Position numbers and translations under genes: made by a program. This document shows, piece by piece, positions 8,695 through 16,190 of a stretch of 64,000 bases of DNA; the stretch's first letter is position 1; every line of letters starts with the position of its first letter. The stretch is from assembly GCA_035527975.1 (NCBI GenBank), contig DATKZM010000088.1, forward strand, positions 124,001 through 188,000, given 5' to 3'. The notes beneath the pieces were generated by a model that saw nothing but the letters and a program-made list of their open reading frames with translations, did not search any database and was not told the origin of the DNA. The stretch is from DATKZM01 sp035527975 (lineage in GTDB: Bacteria; Pseudomonadota; Alphaproteobacteria; JAPULJ01).

Positions 8695-8748
8695 GGCGGT
8701 ACGGTTCCCGGTGGCGGCGCGGTTCCAGGTGGCGGCTCGATTCCCAGT
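8695..8748. repeat. 18-base tandem repeat, three copies
   Basis: Units at 8695-8712, 8713-8730 and 8731-8748 share the pattern GGCGGYnCGRTTCCMRGT with few mismatches. It lies just upstream of the GT2 operon. In one rightward frame it would read as a Val-Pro-Gly-Gly-type repeat, but no gene is supported there. Confidence 0.75.
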
Positions 8749-8854
8749 AGCGGGACGATCCTAAGGCGGGTGCGGTTAACGATTGATTTAGCCTGGCGCC
8801 GCGATACCCACGGCGGCGGCCGGGAGGCGCAGGATTGACGCGTCCATGTTGACT

Positions 8855-8876
8855 AAGCCATTGAAATCAATGGCTT
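8855..8876. promoter_or_regulatory. Perfect 10-base palindrome upstream of the GT2 operon
   Basis: AAGCCATTGA and its exact complement TCAATGGCTT are separated by only AA. No T-run follows on either strand, so it is not a classical terminator. It may be an operator or the end of the lipoprotein transcript. Confidence 0.4.
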
Positions 8877-9041
8877 CGAGAGGAGGCGAGGGCCCGGGCG
8901 GACCGGATCGGCGGGGCCGCCCGGAAACCGTGAAGCTCGTCCTGCCGCTGTTGGTCGGCGCGTTGACGATATGGAATTGAGCGCCGCGACCAATTCTGGC
9001 GAGAGCCTCGGCGCAACCCATGGCGCCGCGGCCCAGCAACC

Positions 9042-9326
9042 CTAGCCGCGCAGGCGTCCCAGATAGAAACGGGCCCGCCGGACTTTATCGACGCAGTTGG
9101 GGTAGTGCTCGAACTCGTACTGGATCTTGGCCGCCGTGAGCAGACTGGCAGCTTTCGACCAGTTCGCGGTGCCGCCAAGGCCCCGCACGCGGGCCGACCG
9201 GAGCTCGCCATTCGCCGTCGCCAAACCACGCGAGCAACGCTCGGCCATCTCGCCGCCAGGGTTGCCGGTGCAGCCGCCGACCGCCAACGAAACCGTGACC
9301 AAACACGCGTAGAGTTTCGTCGCCAT
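9042..9326 (-). CDS. Small lipoprotein of unknown function
   Basis: The chosen start gives 94 residues beginning MATKLYACLVTVSLAVGGC, a short lipoprotein signal with a lipobox ending at Cys19. Two in-frame ATGs further upstream (9341 and 9350) would give up to 102 residues. The mature part ends with ASLLTAAKIQYEFEHYPNC and a basic RRARFYL segment, resembling short conserved proteobacterial envelope lipoproteins. The precise family is not recognised. It is divergent from the ketoreductase gene at 9648. Confidence 0.72.
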   Translation of the reverse strand: MATKLYACLVTVSLAVGGCTGNPGGEMAERCSRGLATANGELRSARVRGLGGTANWSKAASLLTAAKIQYEFEHYPNCVDKVRRARFYLGRLRG

Positions 9327-9350
9327 TTGCCAGTCCCGCATCGTGTTCAT

Positions 9351-9647
9351 TGATGGTGGCCAACTCTAGCAAACCGGTGGTGGATAATCGACTAATGCGG
9401 CTTTACCGGTCGGCGCAACGCGGGTGATTGTGGAAATCCGCCAGAAATAGCTTGTTTCGACAGCTCGGCGACCTCGCCTCCTCGCGAGCGCCCCGGACTG
9501 GTCCGCCTTTGGGCCGCGCGGATCGATTGATATTCCGGGCGCCTTCCTATTCGATAAGGGGGGCTCGCCTGCGGCGGGATCGGCGAAGAGCGCCGCCCGC
9601 TGCCGGCGGTACCGGCGAGCGTACGAGCCATCGGCAGGAGAAGATCC
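9351..9647. other. Divergent intergenic region
   Basis: This interval of about 300 bases lies between the leftward lipoprotein and the rightward ketoreductase and should carry both promoters. An AT-richer stretch near 9370-9400 is nearest the lipoprotein. A GGCAGGAGAAG purine stretch at 9630-9641 is the ribosome binding site of the ketoreductase. No gene is seen. Confidence 0.45.
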
Positions 9648-10373
9648 GTGGAGGCCAAACGAGCCATCGTGACGGGTGGAAGCGGCGCCATTGGCGGCGC
9701 GATTTGCCGCGCGCTTGCCCACGAAGGACTGCATGTCATCATCCACGGCAACCGCAATATCGATAAGGCCGAAGCGTTGTCGCAGGCCATCGTCGCGGAG
9801 GGCGGATCCGCCGAGACCGCCTGCTTCGACGTGGCCGATGAAGCCGGCGCGGCAAAGGCGCTTGAGGCGGTTCTGGGATCGGGGCCCGTTCAGGTGCTGG
9901 TCAACAATGCTGGCATGCACCGTGACGGACCGCTCGCCGGCATGTCGGGCGAGACCTGGCGCAGCGTCGTCGATGTCTCGCTGGGCGGATTTTTCAACGT
10001 CACCCGGCCGCTCCTGCTGCCGATGCTGCGGACGCGCTGGGGCCGTATCGTCAATGTCTCCTCGATCGCGGCGGTGATCGGCAATCGCGGCCAGACCAAC
10101 TACGCCGCCGCCAAGGCCGGCCTGCACGGCGCCACCAAGTCATTGGCGCTGGAATGCGCTAGCCGCGGCGTGACAGTGAATGTGGTTGCGCCGGGGATCA
10201 TCGACACGCCGGAAACCAACGAGGTGTTTCCAGCAGACAAGGTCAATGCCCTGGTGCCGATGCAGCGCCCCGGCCAGGTGGACGAGGTGGCATCGCTGGT
10301 CGCGTTTCTCTGCTCCGAGCGGGCGTCCTATATCACCGGACAGATCATCGCCGTCAGCGGCGGCCTGGCCTGA
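9648..10373 (+). CDS. FabG-type 3-oxoacyl-ACP reductase (short-chain dehydrogenase)
   Basis: A 241-residue classical SDR. It has the cofactor motif TGGSGAIGGA at about 9-18, the NNAG motif at 86-89, and the catalytic Ser139, Tyr152 and Lys156 (NVSSIAAVIGNRGQTNYAAAK region). It ends in YITGQIIAVSGGLA, the FabG-type C-terminus. It should reduce 3-oxoacyl-ACP with NADPH. The GTG start follows a good AGGAGAAG site. With the ketosynthases, dehydratases and ACP nearby it supplies the reductase of the polyene/fatty-acid cycle, like ApeQ of aryl polyene loci. Confidence 0.92.
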   Translation: MEAKRAIVTGGSGAIGGAICRALAHEGLHVIIHGNRNIDKAEALSQAIVAEGGSAETACFDVADEAGAAKALEAVLGSGPVQVLVNNAGMHRDGPLAGMSGETWRSVVDVSLGGFFNVTRPLLLPMLRTRWGRIVNVSSIAAVIGNRGQTNYAAAKAGLHGATKSLALECASRGVTVNVVAPGIIDTPETNEVFPADKVNALVPMQRPGQVDEVASLVAFLCSERASYITGQIIAVSGGLA

Positions 10374-10387
10374 ACGCCAACCAAAGG

Positions 10388-11161
10388 TCAGCGCTTGGTC
10401 GCGCGATATTCGCTGAATACGCCGATTGTGACGGTTCGCCGAACGTCGTCGAACCCGGCCTGCTTGATCGCGGAGAGAATGGTTTCCGGCGGCACGCATT
10501 GTTCGTGCGATTCCCAGCAGTACTTGTAAAGCCATCGCGCGGCGCGCCCGCCGCGAACGAGGCGCGCCATCGTCGGCACGACGAACTTCAAATGAAATCT
10601 GAGGAGGTGATAGGCAAACCGGTTCGGCGGTTTCGTGATCTCCAGGATCAAGAGCTCGCCGCCGGGTCGAAGCACGCGGGCCATTTCGCCAAACGCGCCC
10701 ACCAGGTCCGAGACGTGCCGGAGCGCGAAGGACATTGTCAGGAAATCGAACTCGGCGTCCTTGACCGGCAACCGCTCGGCGATCCCGATGATGCCGGCAT
10801 CGATCCGATTTTGGCTCACTGCCTGATCCAGCATTGCCCAGCTTGGGTCGACCCCGACAACCATCCCGTCCGGACCGACCACGGCCTTGGCGCTGCGTGC
10901 CATCATCCCGGTGCCGCAGCCGACATCGAGCACTTTCATGCCCGGGCCAAGCCCACTTCGCGCCAATGTGCTTTGCCGATATCGGGCATCGCTTCGAAGC
11001 GACGCCGATGCGTTTATACGGTCATACTGACTGGCCGAAGCGTCGAAAGCGGAGATCAATACCGAGCGACGCTCTTGTTCGCTGCGATAAAACTCGCGCA
11101 TTACCGGATGCGGCGCGAGCGGCGCCCCGTTTCCAATATCAAGCGAGCTATTCTTGCTCAT
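10388..11161 (-). CDS. UbiE/COQ5-like SAM methyltransferase
   Basis: A 257-residue class I methyltransferase. Motif I is KVLDVGCGTGMMARSAK, followed by VVGVDPSWAMLDQA, AERLPVKDAEFDFLTMSFAL and RVLRPGGELLILEITKP, the order of UbiE-type C-methyltransferases. The ATG at 11161 (MSKNSSLDIG) is preferred; further in-frame starts reach 11263. It is convergent with the ketoreductase and likely co-transcribed with the membrane protein upstream. Aryl polyene loci usually carry a methyltransferase that alkylates the aromatic head, which is a reasonable inference here. Confidence 0.82.
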   Translation of the reverse strand: MSKNSSLDIGNGAPLAPHPVMREFYRSEQERRSVLISAFDASASQYDRINASASLRSDARYRQSTLARSGLGPGMKVLDVGCGTGMMARSAKAVVGPDGMVVGVDPSWAMLDQAVSQNRIDAGIIGIAERLPVKDAEFDFLTMSFALRHVSDLVGAFGEMARVLRPGGELLILEITKPPNRFAYHLLRFHLKFVVPTMARLVRGGRAARWLYKYCWESHEQCVPPETILSAIKQAGFDDVRRTVTIGVFSEYRATKR

Positions 11162-11269
11162 CGGAACATCGATCATTTTCCAGGCCGGCCAACACGGCAA
11201 AGAGTACCAACATTCCATCATGCATAGTAGGCCGCTTGGTCCACCTCGCGAGCATGACGGCAACCAATA

Positions 11270-11941
11270 TCAGCACGGCGGAGGGTTCGTTGAGGCTGGC
11301 CGATTGGATTTACCGCTGCCTTGCGACCACCCGCCGCCGGCCGCGGCAATCTTTCTGGCAGCGCCCGCGGGGGTGACCTTGCCATAGGACCGATAGCGCC
11401 AGGAGCGGTACCAGAATTGCCCCAAGAAGAACACGGCCAGTATGGCCGGGTTCACGACACTCACGATCCACGACCAGGTGGACAGATCGACCAGTATGGC
11501 CAATGTCGCCGCCTCCAGCGCCATGAAGCCGGTTACCGCGGCCCATGCGACCGTCAGCTTGCGCGTGTAGCCGACGAGGGGCTGGGGAAGCTGCCCGTCG
11601 TGATAAATGACCGCAAGACGGGTGACCAACGGCACGTTGCCCGGCCACAGGGATACCGCGAAGACGCCCGCGACGGTGAGGTTGATCAGCACAGGCGGCA
11701 CGAAAATCGCCTTGGCCCAAGCCGGCGAGGCAAAAAACGCCAACCCCACCAGCGGCCCCAGCGCCAGCACACCGGCACCCGCCATCAGAATGGTTCCCTT
11801 TGGGCGTCTGCGAATTATCACATAAGCGAGGGCCGCGGCGGCCCCGGCGAACATTACCGCCAGGCACCACGCCGGCTCGCCGGCCAGGGCGAGTGCATGG
11901 AACAGCAGAACCACCATGGCCGGAATGACCACCTTCAACAC
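11270..11941 (-). CDS. COG4648-type integral membrane protein
   Basis: The 223-residue protein has about six hydrophobic segments and the central sequence GNVPLVTRLAVIYHDGQLPQ typical of the COG4648 membrane proteins that accompany aryl polyene and related fatty-acid-type loci. The GTG at 11941 is chosen because GGAGG lies 8 bases upstream. A long start at 12028 would add a charged stretch unlike the family. The C-terminal tail after about 195 is basic and Gly-rich. Function is unknown; location suggests inner-membrane assembly or anchoring of the biosynthetic enzymes. Confidence 0.75.
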   Translation of the reverse strand: MLKVVIPAMVVLLFHALALAGEPAWCLAVMFAGAAAALAYVIIRRRPKGTILMAGAGVLALGPLVGLAFFASPAWAKAIFVPPVLINLTVAGVFAVSLWPGNVPLVTRLAVIYHDGQLPQPLVGYTRKLTVAWAAVTGFMALEAATLAILVDLSTWSWIVSVVNPAILAVFFLGQFWYRSWRYRSYGKVTPAGAARKIAAAGGGWSQGSGKSNRPASTNPPPC

Positions 11942-12339
11942 GTCGTGCGCCTCCGCTCCCGTGTTCGGCCTGCAATTTCGCGCGTCCGCCGGCCTTGCAG
12001 CGATAGCTTGCCCCTTTGCGCCGCGCAATCAAGATCGTCACATATACAACATCATAAAACGGCACGTAGGCCCGATGGGCCGGCACGGTTGGTTTCGCAC
12101 CGCGTGGCAGGATGGCCGGGCGTCTCGCCGGCATACCGCGTGGACCGTCAGTGCGATAGGTCAGTGCGATAGCCTTAACCTTTGAGAACGTGACCCGGCG
12201 TTCACCCCTGGCGTGCTAGACTGGGCCTCGCTGGCTTGCCGACGAACCTTTCCGCCGGCCACGACCGGATATCATTTCGAGCGACTGTTGAATGCGCGAA
12301 CCCTTCAGCAATTCCTGCATTGAGCGCCCACGAACAGCA
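11942..12339. promoter_or_regulatory. Divergent intergenic region with 13-base direct repeat
   Basis: About 400 bases separate the leftward membrane protein gene from the rightward MlaC-like gene. An AT-rich stretch at about 12036-12062 could hold a promoter. A perfect tandem duplication of GTCAGTGCGATAG occupies 12147-12159 and 12160-12172, just upstream of the rightward operon. It could be a duplicated regulator site or a simple duplication. Confidence 0.5.
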
Positions 12340-13062
12340 ATGCATACGCCCGCCGCCGCAATGCCAATGCGGCCGCGTGTGCCGGCCAGGCACTCGGTAT
12401 TTGCCGGCGCGGCGCGGGCGGGCGGTATCGGTGCATGGCGGGCCGCCGCGTTTTTTCTGATCCTCGCAGCATCCGCGCCCGCCCATTCCCAATCGGTCGA
12501 GACCCGCGCGCAAGCCTTCGTGCGCGACGGCATCGACAAGGTGCTCGCGGTGCTGAAGGACCGGCGGTCCAGCAAACCAAAAAAGCTCGCCGAGCTTCGC
12601 GCGATCTTCAAGGGTCATTTCGACCATCAGACGATTGGGCGTTTCGCGGCCGGACGCTACTTCGAGCGCGCAACGCCGGTGGAGCGGCGGCAATATATGA
12701 CCGCACTGGAAAATTTCGTCGTCAACTCCTACGGACGCCGGATGCTGAAATATTCCAAGCAGATCGACAAGCGGCTGAAGGCAACCGACCTGTTCAAGAT
12801 CACCGGCACCTCGCCGGTCGGCCGGCGCGACATATTCGTGCACAGCCATATCAACCGCCGCCTGTTGAAGCCGGTGCGGATCAGCTGGCGGCTGCGGCGC
12901 AAGAAATCGCGTTTCATGATCGTCGACGTGGCGATCCTCGGATTCAGCCAGATCGTGCTCTACCGCGACGATTTTACCTCCGAGATCCGCCGCCGCGGGC
13001 GTGGGCTGCCCGGATTGACGAAGGTGTTGATCGCCAAGACAGGGCGGATCACCCAGAACTAA
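12340..13062 (+). CDS. MlaC/Ttg2D-like phospholipid-binding periplasmic protein
   Basis: A signal peptide with hydrophobic core AAAFFLILAASAPAHS precedes a mature domain of about 190 residues. Recognisable MlaC features are the early helix LRAIFKGHFDHQTIGRFAAG, the middle segment YMTALENFVVNSYGRRML and the C-terminal GFSQIVLYRDDFTSEI followed by LTKVLIAKTG. MlaC proteins, including the HpnM variant of hopanoid loci, carry lipids across the periplasm. The start is uncertain (12292, 12340 or 12361) because no strong ribosome site is visible. A GT2 gene follows; the context suggests transport of a lipid or polyene product. Confidence 0.85.
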   Translation: MHTPAAAMPMRPRVPARHSVFAGAARAGGIGAWRAAAFFLILAASAPAHSQSVETRAQAFVRDGIDKVLAVLKDRRSSKPKKLAELRAIFKGHFDHQTIGRFAAGRYFERATPVERRQYMTALENFVVNSYGRRMLKYSKQIDKRLKATDLFKITGTSPVGRRDIFVHSHINRRLLKPVRISWRLRRKKSRFMIVDVAILGFSQIVLYRDDFTSEIRRRGRGLPGLTKVLIAKTGRITQN

Positions 13063-13103
13063 TCTTGGCGGCGTGTTGGAACGACTGGGCCGGTGATCCG
13101 GAT

Positions 13104-13907
13104 ATGGACCGCGATCATCATGAGCGCGACCAAGATCGAAATCCGAGGCACCGTTTGGACGACACCAAAATATCGGGCGACAAGGAAAATGCCGCTCCAG
13201 GCAATGCGCGATCCGGCGTGGCCATCGCGGTCGTCATCCCGGCCCTGAACGAAGCGTCCACGATCGTCGAGGTCGCCGCCGGCGCGCTGGAGGTCTGCGA
13301 CCACGTCATCGTGGTCGACGACGGGTCGACCGACGGATCGGCGGAACTGATCGCAAGCCTTCCAATCACACTGATCCGCCATCGCCGGAACAAGGGCAAG
13401 GCCGCCGCGCTGATCGCCGGGTTCGACGCGGCGCTGGCGGGCGGTGCGCAGGCGGTGGTGACGATCGACGGCGACCTGCAGCACAAAACCAGCGATATCC
13501 CCCGCTTTGTCGCGCGGGCGGTGCAATCCCCGCAAACCATGATCGTCGGACAGCGCGTGGCGCGAAACGGTGGTCGGCCCAAGCTGCGGGTCCTGGCCAA
13601 CAGATGCGCGGACTATTGGATTTCGCGGGCCGGCCGGACCGTCATTACCGACACGCAATGCGGCTTCCGGCTCTATCCGCGCGCGATTATCGAGGGCGTC
13701 TCGGCGCGGCACGACCGGCGCCATTGCTTCGTCTTCGAAAGCGAATTCCTGATCAACGCGCTGCGCGCCGGCTACGGGGTGGAGTTCGTCGAGATCGACG
13801 CGATTTACGGCGCCAATCCCTATCGGTCGAGCCATTACAAGCCCGTCCTCGATACCGCGCGAATCGCAGGGATGATTGCCGGAAAAATACTTTCCAGCGA
13901 CGAATAG
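13104..13907 (+). CDS. GT2 family glycosyltransferase, soluble
   Basis: The GT-A domain begins AVVIPALNEASTIVEVAAGA and continues with VIVVDDGSTDGSAELIA, the metal site VTIDGDLQHKTSDI and DTQCGFRLYPR, a dolichol-phosphate-glucose-synthase-like arrangement. At about 267 residues it lacks the C-terminal membrane helices of the GT2 at 7572. The ATG at 13104 is the first in frame, but the N-terminal 35 residues are polar and poorly conserved in appearance, so a later start is possible. Similar GT2 enzymes sit in aryl polyene loci. It follows the MlaC-like gene by 41 bases. Confidence 0.83.
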   Translation: MDRDHHERDQDRNPRHRLDDTKISGDKENAAPGNARSGVAIAVVIPALNEASTIVEVAAGALEVCDHVIVVDDGSTDGSAELIASLPITLIRHRRNKGKAAALIAGFDAALAGGAQAVVTIDGDLQHKTSDIPRFVARAVQSPQTMIVGQRVARNGGRPKLRVLANRCADYWISRAGRTVITDTQCGFRLYPRAIIEGVSARHDRRHCFVFESEFLINALRAGYGVEFVEIDAIYGANPYRSSHYKPVLDTARIAGMIAGKILSSDE

Positions 13908-14029
13908 TTTGCGATACTAACGGAATAGGGGTAGTCACGCAGAATCACATACGGATCTATGCGGCCAATACCGAAAATCGCGCACGAGCGTGGATTCGCG
14001 CGGCCCGATTTGGGCGATTGGAGGAAACG

Positions 14030-14419
14030 ATGCTGAGACACGCAATCTATGCCCTCATGTTTGCGGTCCTCTTGTTTGGCACGGCGTGCTCCGAATCTAC
14101 ACAAGCACGCGGGCCGCAAAAAATCGGATATTCGGGCAATGTCCAGTTGGACGCCGTCACCGAGGCAATCCATCGCGCCGGGCGCAAATCACAATGGGTC
14201 ACCAAGTCGGTAAGCCCAGGCGTGATCGAGGCCCGGCGCGATTGGGGCGGCGGCAAGCACAACATCATGGTCGACGTGCTCTACGACACGAAAACCTATC
14301 GCATCGTCCACAAGTCCTCGAAGAACCTGAAGCATTCGGAGCGCCGGGTACACTCGGCGTACAACATTCAGGTCGATGCGCTGCAAAAGGCGATCAAGGA
14401 CGAAACCTGGAATTTCTAG
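14030..14419 (+). CDS. Lipoprotein, first of a paralogous tandem pair
   Basis: A 129-residue protein with a lipoprotein signal (LMFAVLLFGTAC, Cys22) and a GAGGAA ribosome site just upstream. The mature domain carries SPGVIEARRDWGGGKHNIMV, YDTKTYRIVHKSSKNLKH and a C-terminal SAYNIQVDALQKAI. The same pattern recurs in the next gene. This resembles short beta-strand-rich envelope lipoproteins of unknown function seen across proteobacteria. It probably belongs to the envelope part of the neighbouring biosynthetic locus. Confidence 0.82.
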   Translation: MLRHAIYALMFAVLLFGTACSESTQARGPQKIGYSGNVQLDAVTEAIHRAGRKSQWVTKSVSPGVIEARRDWGGGKHNIMVDVLYDTKTYRIVHKSSKNLKHSERRVHSAYNIQVDALQKAIKDETWNF

Positions 14420-14551
14420 CCGGCCATCGCCTGCAGGATCGACGACCAATGCGTCGCAACGCTCCGATGGGCGCGTCCGGATGAGCGTTGCCGACGCACG
14501 AGAACCTTGGATCAACAATCCCCCCAAGAGGACACGAAAGGTGCGCAGACC

Positions 14552-14950
14552 ATGAGATACAAATCCGTTCTTGTTGCCGGCCTGATGGCATTCGCCGTCA
14601 CCGCGATGGGCTGTGGCACCGCGCAGCAGCGGGCCAGCTACACTTCGCTGCCGATCGCCGCCAAGTCCAATCCGACGCTTGAGCAGGTAACCGGCGCCAT
14701 CATGCGCGCCGGACCGGCCAAGAACTGGCAGATGAAGCTGGTTCGCCCGGGCCTGGTCGAGGCCTCCCGATCGTGGGAGGGCGGCAAGCACAGCATCGCC
14801 GTGAACGTGACCTACGATGCCGGCCGGTACTCGATCGAATACAAGAGCAGCGTGAATCTGAAGGCCCGGGGCAATTCGATTCACTGGTCGTACAACCGGG
14901 AGGTCAACCGCCTGAACGACGAGATCCAGCGCCAGACGGCAAAACTTTAG
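14552..14950 (+). CDS. Lipoprotein, second of a paralogous tandem pair
   Basis: A 132-residue paralogue of the gene at 14030. The signal sequence is VAGLMAFAVTAMGC, with Cys21 as the lipidation site. The matching core reads RPGLVEASRSWEGGKHSIAV, then YDAGRYSIEYKSSVNLKARG and WSYNREVNRLNDEI. The ATG at 14552 is preferred over the earlier 14507, which lacks the signal pattern at its start. The aligned region is alike in spacing with no gaps, indicating a gene duplication. It ends 14 bases from the convergent dehydratase gene. Confidence 0.82.
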   Translation: MRYKSVLVAGLMAFAVTAMGCGTAQQRASYTSLPIAAKSNPTLEQVTGAIMRAGPAKNWQMKLVRPGLVEASRSWEGGKHSIAVNVTYDAGRYSIEYKSSVNLKARGNSIHWSYNREVNRLNDEIQRQTAKL

Positions 14951-14964
14951 GCGCGTCATCGTCG

Positions 14965-15414
14965 CTAAAGGCGGCTGTCGGGGTCCCCAAGCAGCAGGAC
15001 CATGGCTTGGCCTGAGATCAGCTCGCGCCCGGCGGCCTGCAGGGAGAATTGATAGATCACCCCGTCGTCGCTGCCGGCTAGGCGCGACGCTTCGACGGTG
15101 ATCTCGTGATCGCCATCCAATGTCCGGACCGACAGGACGACGCTGCGAACATTGGCGATCAGTCCCTGGCGGCCGGGTTGGTTCGTGGTCAGCGCGCCGT
15201 GCACGGCCATAGCCTGACCGCCATATTCGACGCCGCAGATCGCCGGCACGCCGTCGGGTCTTCCGAGCGGATTGCCGGGCCTGCGGTGACTGTTGGTCGA
15301 ACAGACGATCCGCTCCCTGGTCCACGCCTCGACCTTGTCGAGCAGAACCATGTCGCCGGCATGGGGGATAAGCGCCGCGATCTCGGCGCGGTCTAGCACG
15401 GCGTCACGGTCCAT
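14965..15414 (-). CDS. Hotdog-fold 3-hydroxyacyl-ACP dehydratase (ApeP-like)
   Basis: A 149-residue protein starting RAEIAALIPHAGDMVLLDKV; the early IPHAGDMVLLD sequence with its histidine is the hallmark of COG4706-type dehydratases from aryl polyene and flexirubin loci. The central helix ICGVEYGGQAMAVHGAL is the usual hotdog helix. It should dehydrate 3-hydroxyacyl-ACP to the enoyl form, creating a polyene double bond. It overlaps the chain-length-factor gene by 22 bases and is the last gene of the long leftward operon. Confidence 0.87.
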   Translation of the reverse strand: MDRDAVLDRAEIAALIPHAGDMVLLDKVEAWTRERIVCSTNSHRRPGNPLGRPDGVPAICGVEYGGQAMAVHGALTTNQPGRQGLIANVRSVVLSVRTLDGDHEITVEASRLAGSDDGVIYQFSLQAAGRELISGQAMVLLLGDPDSRL

Positions 15415-16190
15415 TCATGAAAGGCGCCTGGCGCGCAGCCCAGTACGACGGCGCGCCGCTCGCCCCGGGAAATCGGCTCCAACATGGCCAGCGACCGCGC
15501 CGAGGGGTTCTCCGCTGCGAGCGTGTTCAGCGCGCTGTTCGACACCGTGGCCCACTCAGCGCCGGGCGCCGCCGGAACGCATTGCACCTCGCACACCGCT
15601 CCCTCGGCGCCGCGCTGATCGAGGACCATCGCCGCACCGAAGGCGCCGGTCATGGGACGCTTGGCGTTCATGGGTTCGGGCAATGCAGCGTCGTAGGCCA
15701 CGACCAAAACGGCGCGTCGTTCGCAGACGACCTGCGCGGCCGCGATCAACAGGGCGGCCGCAAAGCTGTAATCCCCGCCGCTGACGCTGTCGCATGGCGC
15801 CTGGCTGGAATGCGCGATCGCCCAATAGCCCGCAGCCGTATTGTGAACGGAATTGTGGAACTGGGTCGGGGACAGCACCGGGTCCGGGGATGTGAGCGCA
15901 TTCAGCAAATTGTGCGTGACCTTGCCCTCGCCGTGGCAGGAGCCGAAGACCGCGGGCAGGTCACCGGCCCGCTGTCCGGCCTGCTCGGCCGCCTGCCTCG
16001 CGGCCCCCAGCGCCAGCCTAACCGTCGGGCTGGCGCGCCGGCGTTCGCGCGGACTGAGGATCGGCGGCGCGGCGATTGCCGCGGCGGCGGGCTCGTATGG
16101 CCGCTCGCCGCGCAGGACTTGTGCGCAATCGTCCCAGCAGGCAAAGCCCGGGCCAATCACGCCGATGCCGGTGATTGCAAATGCCGTCAC
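15393..16190 (-). CDS. Chain-length-factor-like ketosynthase without the active-site cysteine
   Basis: A 265-residue thiolase-fold protein of the short Ketoacyl-synt_2 type, with ITGIGVIGPGFACWDDC at the start and FHNSVHNTAAGYWAIAHSSQ in the middle. At the nucleophile position it reads CDSVSGGDYSF, where the partner ketosynthase has TACSSSS, so the catalytic cysteine is replaced. In aryl polyene systems such a subunit (ApeC) pairs with the active ketosynthase and sets chain length. The GTG start at 16190 overlaps the ketosynthase stop as GTGA, which supports equal production of both subunits. Confidence 0.85.
   Translation of the reverse strand: MTAFAITGIGVIGPGFACWDDCAQVLRGERPYEPAAAAIAAPPILSPRERRRASPTVRLALGAARQAAEQAGQRAGDLPAVFGSCHGEGKVTHNLLNALTSPDPVLSPTQFHNSVHNTAAGYWAIAHSSQAPCDSVSGGDYSFAAALLIAAAQVVCERRAVLVVAYDAALPEPMNAKRPMTGAFGAAMVLDQRGAEGAVCEVQCVPAAPGAEWATVSNSALNTLAAENPSARSLAMLEPISRGERRAVVLGCAPGAFHEWTVTPC

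Larger units (their letters stand above)
8607..9041. other. Intergenic region with repeat and palindrome
   Basis: About 435 bases separate the GT2 start from the upstream lipoprotein stop. It should hold the promoter of the leftward glycan operon. It contains an 18-base tandem repeat (8695-8748) and a 22-base palindrome (8855-8876), listed separately. A TTG-initiated 83-codon leftward frame spanning most of the interval has no recognisable features and is not called. Confidence 0.5.

Noticed and set aside
8575..8838. A rightward frame with Val-Pro-Gly-Gly repeats
   Set aside because: The repetitive protein comes from the 18-base DNA repeat, with a start overlapping the GT2 start on the other strand; no coding support.
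8788..9039. An 83-codon leftward frame after the lipoprotein gene
   Set aside because: It begins with TTG, lacks a ribosome site and spans the palindrome at 8855; no protein features were seen.
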